From: Streptomyces sp. NRRL WC-3742
Lineage (GTDB): Bacteria > Actinomycetota > Actinomycetes > Streptomycetales > Streptomycetaceae
Assembly: GCF_000720635.1 (NCBI RefSeq)
Contig: NZ_JOCF01000029.1
Coordinates: 18,154 to 82,153 of the forward strand
Length of the DNA: 64,000 nt
Direction of reading: 5' to 3'
Positions 53,407-60,619 of the stretch are shown here, in pieces; the first letter of the stretch is position 1, and every line of letters starts with the position of its first letter. The position numbers were made by a program, and so were the translations under genes. A model generated the notes under the pieces. That model was not told the origin of the DNA. It made no database searches and saw nothing but the letters and a program-made list of their open reading frames with translations.

Positions 53407-53740
53407 CGGCCGCTGCTGCCCGATCATCTGGGGGCCGTCGTGGGTGCTGACACCACGACGGCCTTTGTCTTGTCCGGAACCCCGTCCGGAACTCGTTACG
53501 GGGTCCTCGCCCGGGCGCCTCGCGCCGCGCCGAAGGGCGGCGGGCCAAGCCGGGGCGGTGCGTGCGGACCGTTCCGCGCACGCGGGTCGAGCACGACGTA
53601 CAGGTGGAGCAGTGCGTACGGGTCGATCGGGGCGTTCGGGCAGGGAGTCCCAGGGCGCCCGGGGTGTGGTCCTCCCGGGGCCTCGCCACGACCGTCCGCA
53701 CCTCGGACGGCTGCGCGTCCGGCGGTGCCGCGGTGTCGGC
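53407..53740. other. Intergenic region between convergent DUF397 and HATPase genes
   Basis: 334 nt. Apart from the hairpin at 53433-53463 I see nothing; open frames here are GC-bias shadows without RBS or recognisable product. Confidence 0.5.
53433..53463 (+). terminator. 11-bp hairpin with T-rich tail after the DUF397 gene
   Basis: Arms 53433-53443 and 53453-53463 are perfect with a 9-nt loop and are followed by TTTGTCTT, 27 nt after the stop. Confidence 0.85.
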
Positions 53741-54262
53741 CTAGGCCGAACGGCGGTGTCGTCCACCGAGTTCGGAGCCGCTCGCTGGCTCCGCCTCGAA
53801 CATGGCCCAGACCACCTTGCCGCTGCCCAGGGGGTGCCAGCCCCAGGAGCGGCTGAACGACTCGACCAGGTGCAGCCCGCGGCCGGACTCCGCGACGAAG
53901 TCCGCCTCCCGGGCCACCGGGCCGACGTTGCTCGGGTCGCTGACCGCGCACACCACCTGCGGGGCGCGGTGGACCAGGCTTATTCGGATCGGCAACCGCC
54001 CCTCGGGCGTCGGTTGTATGGGAAAGTCGACCTCGCCCAGGGCACCGCCCGCAGGGTCGGGCCGTGCGCCGATCGCATGCCGAAGCGCGTTGGTGACCAG
54101 CTCCGAGGCGACCAGCGCGACATCGTCGAACAGTTCCGTCAGATCCCAGCGGTCGAGAGCGGTTCTGACGAAGTCGCGCGCGGTTCTGACAGCTTCGTAG
54201 CGAGGTGCGAGCGTACAGGTGACCACAAGGGGGTCAACCGCCAAAGCCGTACCGGTGCTCAT
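53741..54262 (-). CDS. HATPase-domain anti-sigma-like protein
   Basis: 173 residues. GHKL ATPase: N-box ALVASELVTNALRHA (Asn Mg ligand), G1-like DPSNVGP, and G2 ESGRGLHLVESFS. Such stand-alone RsbW-like proteins act as anti-sigma kinases or partners of DUF397/XRE triads in streptomycetes. ATG 54262 has a strong GGGAGGAG; the in-frame upstream start at 54487 would run through the operator palindrome and gives a low-complexity leader, so I reject it. Divergent from the XRE regulator. Confidence 0.87.
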   Translation of the reverse strand: MSTGTALAVDPLVVTCTLAPRYEAVRTARDFVRTALDRWDLTELFDDVALVASELVTNALRHAIGARPDPAGGALGEVDFPIQPTPEGRLPIRISLVHRAPQVVCAVSDPSNVGPVAREADFVAESGRGLHLVESFSRSWGWHPLGSGKVVWAMFEAEPASGSELGGRHRRSA

Positions 54263-54467
54263 GAAGAGCTCCTCCCATAAGGGGGCGGACACGGCTGGAC
54301 CCGCCGGGGTCATGCCGGTCACCTCCGACTCGCTCGGCCGCTCGGCCGCCCCCTCGACGCCCAGGCGCGCGCGCACTCGAACGCCCGCCGGCGCGGGGGA
54401 CGCCGTCGGCCGGGTGCACGGAGTCGCGCGTGGGGTCGACGCGGAGCCCGCGGGATTGCCAGGGATG

Positions 54468-54485
54468 TGCAGGTGCACGTGCACC
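54468..54485. promoter_or_regulatory. TGCAGGTGCACGTGCA operator in the HATPase-XRE intergenic region
   Basis: TGCAGGTGCA at 54468-54477 (inverted copy of 52986-52995) overlaps the perfect 14-bp palindrome GGTGCACGTGCACC at 54472-54485. A partial copy TCACGTGCA lies at 54523-54531. Probably controls the leftward HATPase gene or both genes. The remainder of 54263-54683 shows no gene. Confidence 0.55.
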
Positions 54486-54560
54486 ATGGTGGTGTGCGCT
54501 CACTGCAGATGCAAGAGTCGATTCACGTGCAGTCGCACTATTGGCATATGCAAGCGCCGT

Positions 54561-54589
54561 TTGCACGTGCATCCTGGTGCGGATAGTAC
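54561..54589 (+). promoter_or_regulatory. Promoter with TGCACGTGCA operator before the XRE regulator
   Basis: TTGCAC (54561-54566), 17-nt spacer, TAGTAC (54584-54589). The palindrome TGCACGTGCA at 54562-54571 covers the -35 box, a classic autorepression layout. Start codon 94 nt downstream. Confidence 0.65.
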
Positions 54590-54683
54590 GGAACTGATAG
54601 GAACATCCGTCAGTATCGGCACCGTGAGCGCTCAACTGATGGCAGACTGTGCGCTGTTTGCCCTACGTGGAGGTTTGGACCGC

Positions 54684-55550
54684 ATGACCACAGTTCAGCC
54701 GGGCGGCGGCTCGATGGTCCGCCGAATCCTCCTCGGCTCGCAGCTGCGCCGCCTCCGGGAGGCGCGCGGCATCACCCGCGAGGACGCGGGCTACGCGATC
54801 AGGGCCTCGGAGTCCAAGATCAGCCGCATGGAGCTCGGCCGCGTCAGCTTCAAGGAGCGCGACGTCGCCGACCTGCTCAGCCTCTACGGCGTCGAGGACG
54901 GCCTGGAGCGCGAGGCCCTGCTCGGACTCGTCCGCGAGGCCAACAAGTCCGGTTGGTGGCACAGCTTCAACGACGTCCTGCCGGGCTGGTTCCAGACGTA
55001 CGTCGGCCTGGAGGAGGCCGCCCAGCTGATCCGCACCTACGAGGTGCAGTTCATTCCCGGACTGCTGCAGTCCGAGGAGTACGCACGGGCGGTTTTCGGC
55101 CAGAGTCGGCCCGTCATCTCCGACGAGGAGATCGAACGGCGCGTGAGCCTGCGGCTGCGCCGTCAGAAGCTGCTGACCGAGGGCACCAGCCCGCGGCTGT
55201 GGGCCGTGATCGACGAGGCGGCGCTGCGCCGGCCGGTCGGCGGGCCCAAGGTGATGCGCGGTCAGGTCCAGTACCTGATCGACGTCGCCGAGCAGGCCAA
55301 CGTGGTCATCCAGGTCATGCCGTTCCGCTTCGGCGCGCACGCGGGCGAGTCCGGGGCGTTCAGCATCCTGCGCTTCCCCGAACAGGACCTGGCCGACGTG
55401 GTCTACCTGGAGCAGCTGACCAGCGCGCTCTACCTCGACAAGCGCGACGACGTCGACGCGTACGTCCAGGTCATGGAGCGGCTCTGCGTGGACAGCCTCA
55501 CGCCCGAGCGCACGATAGACCTGCTGGCCTCGATCCTGAAGGAGCGCTGA
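54684..55550 (+). CDS. XRE helix-turn-helix regulator with DUF5753 (WhiJ-like)
   Basis: 288 residues. N-terminal HTH LGSQLRRLREARGITREDAGYAIRASESKISRMELGRVSFKERDVADLLSLYGV (about 17-70), then the DUF5753 domain (about 100-280) with LEEAAQLIRTYEVQFIPGLLQSEEYARAVF and IQVMPFRFGAHAGESGAFSILRF. This is the regulator class of whiJ/abaA-type loci, which act with a DUF397 protein and often an HATPase protein; all three occur here within 2.5 kb. ATG 54684 after GTGGAGG. Confidence 0.93.
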   Translation: MTTVQPGGGSMVRRILLGSQLRRLREARGITREDAGYAIRASESKISRMELGRVSFKERDVADLLSLYGVEDGLEREALLGLVREANKSGWWHSFNDVLPGWFQTYVGLEEAAQLIRTYEVQFIPGLLQSEEYARAVFGQSRPVISDEEIERRVSLRLRRQKLLTEGTSPRLWAVIDEAALRRPVGGPKVMRGQVQYLIDVAEQANVVIQVMPFRFGAHAGESGAFSILRFPEQDLADVVYLEQLTSALYLDKRDDVDAYVQVMERLCVDSLTPERTIDLLASILKER

Positions 55551-55591
55551 GCCCCCTCGGGCTCACCGACCTCGCAGCCGCCCACCCGCCG

Positions 55592-56230
55592 TCAGCCGCG
55601 GGCCGGCGGCCGTTCGCGTTCCGGGGGCTGGGCCTGCGGCGGCACGCCCAGCTCCCAGGGGAGGTCGTAGCGGCGGAAGAGGTCCGCCCGGATCGGCGCC
55701 AGGGAGAGCTCGGCCCCGGGCAGCAGTACCCCGATGCAGCCGCCCATCAACGCGCTGCGCAGCACCGCGTGTTCGGCGATCGGGTCTGGCGCGCCCCATT
55801 CGAGCAGCAGGCCCTGGAGGATCGCGCCGAGGCGCTGCTGCTCCGGGTCCTGGACGAAGGCGCCGGTGTCCGGGTCGAGGATCAGCGCGAGGTGGGAGCG
55901 CATCACCCGGGGATGCTCCAGGGCGAGCGTGAGCACGGCGTCGATCGCGCGGGCCAGGCGGGCCTCCGGCGAGGAACAGGGCGGGAGTTCGGCCAGTGAC
56001 GAGGCCAGGGCCTGGTGCATCAGCCGGTGCGTGGCGGACTGCATGAGCAGCCGTTTGCCGTCGAAGTAGTACGAGAGCAACCCGCGTGCGAGTCCGGCCC
56101 GTTCGGCGATGTCGGTCAGCGTGGTGCCCGCGTAACCGCGCTGGTCAACGAGTTCGACGGTGGCCCGCATGATGCGCCGCCGCGAGCGCTGCCGCATCTC
56201 CTCATTGACCGAATCCCCGCGAGGTGCCAT
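55592..56230 (-). CDS. TetR-family regulator
   Basis: 212 residues. HTH MRQRSRRRIMRATVELVDQRGYAGTTLTDIAERAGLARGLLSYYFDGKRLLMQSATHRLM (about 12-70) and a helical ligand domain with GGCIGVLLPGAELSLAPIRADLF; a Pro/Glu/Arg-rich tail. ATG 56230 is preferred over the longer frame starting at 56347, which would cross the terminator-like hairpin. It lies downstream of and convergent with the XRE gene and upstream of nothing obvious; its target could be the MFS exporter further right on the same strand. Confidence 0.85.
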   Translation of the reverse strand: MAPRGDSVNEEMRQRSRRRIMRATVELVDQRGYAGTTLTDIAERAGLARGLLSYYFDGKRLLMQSATHRLMHQALASSLAELPPCSSPEARLARAIDAVLTLALEHPRVMRSHLALILDPDTGAFVQDPEQQRLGAILQGLLLEWGAPDPIAEHAVLRSALMGGCIGVLLPGAELSLAPIRADLFRRYDLPWELGVPPQAQPPERERPPARG

Positions 56231-56330
56231 CGTGTCAGCTCCGAACGTTCGTTGGCTCCGGGCCAATATACTGGCGGAGCCGGCGGGCGGACCGCGGAAG
56301 CGCTCCCGGGCGGTCGGCCGCACGAAGACT

Positions 56331-56367
56331 GCCGGCTCCACCAACACGGGGGTTTGGTGGAGCCGGC
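56331..56367. terminator. 14-bp hairpin in the MFS-TetR gap
   Basis: Arms 56331-56344 and 56354-56367 are perfect with a 9-nt loop. It lies in the 248-nt gap between the MFS and TetR genes, both leftward, and just left of a second palindrome. Confidence 0.75.
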
Positions 56368-56373
56368 GCCCGT

Positions 56374-56423
56374 GGGCGTGTCCTTCGGATCACGCCGGGC
56401 GGGCTGATCCGAAAGACACGCCC
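56374..56423. repeat. Palindromic intergenic repeat with CGTGTCYTTCGG arms
   Basis: Arms 56374-56392 and 56405-56423 pair over 19 positions with one mismatch; the 12-nt loop is CGCCGGGCGGGC. A half copy lies after galM (42712-42741). Located 56 nt beyond the MFS stop, it also may terminate that gene, but the shared loop sequence suggests a dispersed element. Confidence 0.65.
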
Positions 56424-56478
56424 TTGCTCGTTCACGCCCCACCCGTCGACCGGGGGTCGGTCAACGGGCGTTCGCCGC

Positions 56479-58011
56479 TCAGGAGTTGGAGAGGACCTCG
56501 GTCCGCGCCGCGGAGAGGGCCGGGGCCTGGTCGGCCTCGATCGAGGGCTCATCATAGTGGCGCTCCGGCGCGGCCCCGCCACCGCGGCGGCGGTCCACCA
56601 GGGCGCCCAGGGTCGCGATGACCAGACCGAGCAGCGCGACCGCCGTCACGAGCACCAGCGCCGGGCGGTAGCCGTCCAGTTGGGCCTGCGGGCTGTCGCC
56701 GCCCGCGCTGCCGGCGGTGATCATCGCGGTGGCGCCGGCCAGGACGACGGCGGTGCCCACCTGCAGTGCGGTGTTGACCAGGCCGGAGGCCAGCCCCTGC
56801 TCCTCGTCGGCCACGCCGTTGGTGGCGGCGATGTTCACCGAGGGGAAGGCCAGCGCGAAGCCCACGCCGAGCAGCAGCATCGACGGCAGCACCAGCACCG
56901 GGTAGGAGCTGTGTGCGTCCAGCCGCAGGAACAGTGCGAAGGCGACGGTCAGCGAGAGCAGGCCGACCGGCAGCAGCCGGCTCGGGCCGAACCGGTCGAT
57001 GACCGGGCCCATGAACGGGGCGGAGAGTGCGATCAGCGCGCCGGCCGGCAGCAGTCCGAGCGCCATCTGCAGGGCGGACCAGCCGAGCAGGTGCTGCAGG
57101 TAGAGGGTGACGACGAACTGGAAGCCGCCGTAGGCGCCCGCCATCGCGAAGGTGACGATGTTGGCGCGGGCGACCGCGCCGTTGCGGAAGATGCCGAGCC
57201 GCACGAGCGGGTGGGCGGCGCGGCTCTCCGTGATCAGGAAGGCCGTGATCAGGACGGCGACCGCGGCGAGCGAGCCGAGGGTGCGCGCGCTCAGCCAGCC
57301 GGCGCCCTGCGCCTCGGTGACGGTGAAGACCAGCAGCAGCACGGCCGCGGTGCCGGTGATCGCGCCGAGCACGTCGTAGCCGCCGTTCCGGCGCTCCTCG
57401 ACGGGGCGGGGGAGCAGCCGGACGGCGAACACCAGGGCCAGCAGCGCGACGGGGACGGGCATCAGGAAGGTCCAGCGCCAGCCGACCGAGGTGAGCAGAC
57501 CGCTGAGCACCAGGCCGAGCGAGAAGCCGGAGGCGGCGCAGGTGGTGTAGATGGACAGCGCGCGGTTGCGGGCGGGGCCCTCGGCGAAGGTCGTGGTGAT
57601 GATCGACAGGCCGGCCGGGGCGGTGAAGGCGGCGCTGACGCCCTTGAGGAAGCGGGCGCCGATCAGCAGGGCGCCGTCGTCGACCAGGCCGCCGATCAGG
57701 GAGGCGGCGGCGAAGGCGCCGAGTGCGACGAGGAAGACGCGTCGGCGGCCGAGGAGGTCGGCCGCGCGGCCGCCGAGCAGGAGCAGGCCCCCGTAGCCGA
57801 GCACGTAGCCGGAGACCACCCACTGGAGGGTCGAGGTGGACAGGTGCAGTTCGGAGCCGATGGACGGCAGGGCGACGCCGACCATGGAGACGTCCAGGGC
57901 GTCCAGGAACATGGCGGCGCAGAGCACGATCAGGGTGCCCCAGAGGCGGGGTGTCCAGCTCTGCACGCTGGTTGACGAGGCGTCGGGAGACGTGACGGTC
58001 GCGGTGGTCAT
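56479..58011 (-). CDS. MFS drug-efflux transporter, DHA2-type
   Basis: 510 residues, fourteen predicted helices. Drug:proton antiporter. Motif A appears as GYGGLLLLGGRAADLLGRRRVFL, motif C as TCAASGFSLGLVLSGLL, and the N-terminal LDALDVSMVGVALPSIGSEL is the DHA2 motif D. The tail (ERHYDEPSIEADQAPA) is cytosolic. ATG 58011 lies 7 nt after a -10-like TACTGT, which suggests a leaderless mRNA. Divergent from a MarR gene that should regulate it. Confidence 0.9.
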   Translation of the reverse strand: MTTATVTSPDASSTSVQSWTPRLWGTLIVLCAAMFLDALDVSMVGVALPSIGSELHLSTSTLQWVVSGYVLGYGGLLLLGGRAADLLGRRRVFLVALGAFAAASLIGGLVDDGALLIGARFLKGVSAAFTAPAGLSIITTTFAEGPARNRALSIYTTCAASGFSLGLVLSGLLTSVGWRWTFLMPVPVALLALVFAVRLLPRPVEERRNGGYDVLGAITGTAAVLLLVFTVTEAQGAGWLSARTLGSLAAVAVLITAFLITESRAAHPLVRLGIFRNGAVARANIVTFAMAGAYGGFQFVVTLYLQHLLGWSALQMALGLLPAGALIALSAPFMGPVIDRFGPSRLLPVGLLSLTVAFALFLRLDAHSSYPVLVLPSMLLLGVGFALAFPSVNIAATNGVADEEQGLASGLVNTALQVGTAVVLAGATAMITAGSAGGDSPQAQLDGYRPALVLVTAVALLGLVIATLGALVDRRRGGGAAPERHYDEPSIEADQAPALSAARTEVLSNS

Positions 58012-58018
58012 GGGGAGG

Positions 58019-58092
58019 ACAGTACATGCACGTGCATCAAATGCAAATGAATTAGATGTGAACGCATAAGATTCATGTGCATGTGCTATCGT
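58019..58092. promoter_or_regulatory. Divergent MFS/MarR promoters with paired palindromic operators
   Basis: Minus strand: TTGCAT (58041-58046), 16-nt spacer, TACTGT (58019-58024), with ATGCACGTGCAT (58026-58037) inside the spacer. Plus strand: TATCGT (58087-58092), 6 nt before the MarR GTG; no clear -35. An inverted near-copy of the palindrome (ATTCATGTGCATGT, 58071-58084) lies beside it, so the MarR dimer may block both promoters. Both starts look leaderless. Confidence 0.65.
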
Positions 58093-58098
58093 GGCGGG

Positions 58099-58539
58099 GT
58101 GGCTGAACTCGACGTTGCTGGACTCGACTCCCCGGCTCAGGCCGCCCTCGTCGCGCAGTGGCGCGACCTGCTCGCCCGCCATGCCGCCACCTCCTGCGCG
58201 CTCGACCGCGAACTGGGGGAGAAGTACGGGCTCGGCATGAGCGAGTTCGAGGTACTGGAACGCCTGGTGGAGGCGTGCGGCGAGAACGGCCCGAACCTAC
58301 GGGTCAGCGACCTCGCCCCCACCGTCCACCTCAGCCAGAGCGCGCTCTCCCGGCTGATCGCCCGGCTGGAGAAGCACGGGCTCGTCACCCGCTCGATGTG
58401 CGAACTCGACCGGCGGGGCGTCGTGATCACCCTCACCGAGAGCGGACGCCAACGCTACGAGCTGGCCCGGCCGCTGCACCGCGAGGTACTCGGACGCACC
58501 CTCGCCGAGGCACCGGCGCCCAAGGGCTGCTCCGGCTGA
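58099..58539 (+). CDS. MarR-family regulator of the MFS exporter
   Basis: 146 residues. Winged helix with LGMSEFEVLERLVEACGENGPNLRVSDLAPTVHLSQSALSRLIARLEKHGLVTRSMCELDRRGVVITLTESGRQRYE (about 45-125). GTG 58099 is chosen since it follows the -10-like TATCGT directly, with no Shine-Dalgarno; in-frame ATGs at 58075/58081 lie upstream of that box. Divergent from the DHA2 exporter, the classic drug-response arrangement. Confidence 0.87.
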   Translation: MAELDVAGLDSPAQAALVAQWRDLLARHAATSCALDRELGEKYGLGMSEFEVLERLVEACGENGPNLRVSDLAPTVHLSQSALSRLIARLEKHGLVTRSMCELDRRGVVITLTESGRQRYELARPLHREVLGRTLAEAPAPKGCSG

Positions 58540-58578
58540 CGGTCCGCCGGCTTCCCGGCCCCCGGCTTCCGACGTTCG

Positions 58579-59526
58579 TCAGAGCAGAGAGCCGAGCCCC
58601 GGCGCGACCGCCAGCAGGACGGCGGCCGCCGGGGCGCACAGCGCCACCACGGTCAGCCGCAGCCGGTGCGGGACGGTCAGCCGCGGACGGCCGGCGAGCA
58701 GCCGGTCCACCCGCTTCGGCGACTGCGCCAGCCCCGGCGGACAGGACCCGAACACCCCGCGGTCCAGGTTCAGTTCGGCCAGCGCCAGCGCGGTGGTGTG
58801 TCGGCCGTGACGCCGCGCGGCCCGGTCGTCGGCCGCCAGCTCCACCAGCTCCTCCACCTGGTCCCGGAACTCCCGGAACACCCCGACACCGGGAAAGCCC
58901 GAGGCGAGCGCCCGGGCGAACTGCTGCAGCCAGTGGTGCCGCGCCCGCACGTGCCCGCGCTCATGGCTGAGCACCGCCGCCAGCTCCCGGTCGGTCAGCT
59001 GCCGCATGGCACCCGTGGTGACCACCAGCCGGGAGTCCGGCCCCGGCAGCGACCACGCCTCCGGCCGTACGCTCTCCAGCACCACCAGTCGCTCCCGGCG
59101 GCCGCGGGCGGCCTCGATCGACTCCGGCAACTCCGGCGCCCGACTCTCCAGTTGGGCATGCCTTCGGGCCCGCGTCGCCTTCGCCGCCCGGACCTCCCGG
59201 GTGAGCGCCAGCACCGTCTGCAGCGCACCCGCCGCCAGCACCGCGGCCGACAGCCGGCCCCACCCCTCGGAGTCCTGCAACCCGTACGCGGCCTCCACCC
59301 CGTGCGGCGCCCCCGTGAACACCAGGGCGCGCAGCTCGGGCATCGCGGCGGAGGCGGCCAGCAGCAGACCCAGCGCACAGCACAGCAGCACCGCCACCAC
59401 CAGGCACTGCCACACCAGCAGCGCCAGCACCGGTTCACGCTCCACCCAACGCGCCCGGGCCAGCAGCCGGGGCACGGCGGTCGAGAGCAGCAGTCCGAGC
59501 AGCAGCAGGCCGATCAGGGCAGTCAT
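58579..59526 (-). CDS. M56-family membrane metallopeptidase (BlaR1/MecR1-like)
   Basis: 315 residues. Four hydrophobic segments (about 1-20, 35-60, 80-105, 290-312) and a zinc motif HERGH in AVLSHERGHVRARHHWL, with EELVELAADDRAAR supplying the third ligand Glu. No C-terminal penicillin-binding sensor domain, so it is the short M56 form. In streptomycetes such genes usually follow a BlaI/CopY repressor gene; none is next to it here. ATG 59526 with GGGGAG. Confidence 0.88.
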   Translation of the reverse strand: MTALIGLLLLGLLLSTAVPRLLARARWVEREPVLALLVWQCLVVAVLLCCALGLLLAASAAMPELRALVFTGAPHGVEAAYGLQDSEGWGRLSAAVLAAGALQTVLALTREVRAAKATRARRHAQLESRAPELPESIEAARGRRERLVVLESVRPEAWSLPGPDSRLVVTTGAMRQLTDRELAAVLSHERGHVRARHHWLQQFARALASGFPGVGVFREFRDQVEELVELAADDRAARRHGRHTTALALAELNLDRGVFGSCPPGLAQSPKRVDRLLAGRPRLTVPHRLRLTVVALCAPAAAVLLAVAPGLGSLL

Positions 59527-59718
59527 GGCAGGGGCTCCCCGAGTACGCACGGAACGCGACAGCGCGCTCCCCGCCAACCTATGCGTCGGCGACGCCCGGT
59601 GGAACGGCTTTCGACGCCCCAGTGACCAACGCCACGCACCACAACGGCCGTTGGCGTACCCACCTCCAGCCGGCCCGGACCCGCTGCCCGGCGGCGGCAC
59701 CCGGAGCCCGGCGGCCCC

Positions 59719-59744
59719 TCACACGGTCAGCTCACACGGTCAGC
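59719..59744. repeat. 13-bp tandem duplication across the DUF5134 stop codon
   Basis: TCACACGGTCAGC occurs at 59719-59731 and 59732-59744. The second copy starts with the complement of the stop codon, so the last codons of the leftward gene are repeated downstream. Confidence 0.85.
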
Positions 59745-60283
59745 AGCATCGCGAACATGCCGATCCCCATCGTCAGCCGGCACGCCTGCGGCAGCCCCGC
59801 CGTGCCCACGGCGAGCGACCCGGAGGGCGTGCGCAGCAGGCGGGTGCCGGTGCGCAGGGAGTAGGCGCCGAAGTAGAGCAGCAGCAGTCCCGTCAGCACC
59901 GGCGTGCCGAGGGAGGCGGCCGCGTGGTGGTGGCCGCCGGGGGAGGCCGCCATCGCGAGCGCCGTGTACGTCATCGCGAGCGCCCCCACCGCGTGGTGCA
60001 GCCGATGGGCGCGACCCGCCGGGGCGTGGAGGGCGGCGAGCAGGAACGCGACGGCCGGCAGGCCGAAGATCCAGGCCCACACGGCGGCCGGCACGGTCGC
60101 ACCCGCGAGGGCCATCGCGGCCATGCCGAGCCCCATCAGCGCCTCGGCCGCATCCGACTCCCGGGCCAGGCGCCCGGGCGCGACGACCGGACAGGGCGAG
60201 CGCCGCAGCCGGGCGAGGCAGTGCGTCCCGGCGGCGGCGGTGAGGAGGGCGAGGAGCCAGTTGACCAGGACAGGTCCGTGCAA
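59732..60283 (-). CDS. DUF5134 membrane protein
   Basis: 183 residues, about five hydrophobic helices. The pattern VNWLLALLTAAAGTHCLARLRR followed by AEALMGLGMAAMAL and LHHAVGALAMTYTALAMA is that of actinobacterial DUF5134 proteins, with a His-rich loop (GGHHHAAA) that could bind metal. TTG 60283 is chosen because GGGAGG lies 6 nt upstream; no ATG/GTG is placed as well. Function unknown. Confidence 0.72.
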   Translation of the reverse strand: MHGPVLVNWLLALLTAAAGTHCLARLRRSPCPVVAPGRLARESDAAEALMGLGMAAMALAGATVPAAVWAWIFGLPAVAFLLAALHAPAGRAHRLHHAVGALAMTYTALAMAASPGGHHHAAASLGTPVLTGLLLLYFGAYSLRTGTRLLRTPSGSLAVGTAGLPQACRLTMGIGMFAMLLTV

Positions 60284-60619
60284 CGGAAACCTCCCGGGGC
60301 GGTCGTTGCGTCCACGATCACCGCCGGGGCCTTGGCCGGGCCAGGGCGCGTACGGGGGCGCACTGTGGTGACCGCCGTGGTGAACCCCCGCCACGCACGC
60401 CCGAGCGGTCACCTCTCCTCGCTTTCCCCCGGTGGCGGCGGCCCACCGCACGCGGCATGGTCGGCGTAACGGGCCCCGCCCCGGCCCCCTCCCACAGGAC
60501 GATTCACGGCCTCACGGGCGCCGCGCCGGAGCATTGTCCGTCCGACCCCTCTTGAACAGGAGAACCTTTCGTACTTATGGTGTCCTCGTCGAAATAACTC
60601 CTGTCGAAGTGAGTCCACG
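60284..60619 (+). promoter_or_regulatory. Intergenic region with candidate promoter for the DUF6421 operon
   Basis: 336 nt between divergent genes. TTGAAC (60552-60557), 17-nt spacer, TTATGG (60575-60580) is a plausible promoter 40 nt before the DUF6421 start; the region around it is AT-richer than average. No other structure recognised. Confidence 0.4.

Noticed and set aside
53440..53740. Open frames on both strands after the DUF397 gene
   Set aside because: No RBS, no family pattern, Arg/Pro/Gly-rich; they follow a clear terminator.
54263..54487. Longer start for the HATPase protein at 54487
   Set aside because: The extension is low complexity and would place the operator palindrome inside coding sequence; ATG 54262 has GGGAGGAG correctly spaced.
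56331..56423. Inverted repeats as ends of an insertion sequence
   Set aside because: The arms are only 12 nt apart, there is no transposase gene and no target-site duplication; a hairpin or REP-like element fits better.
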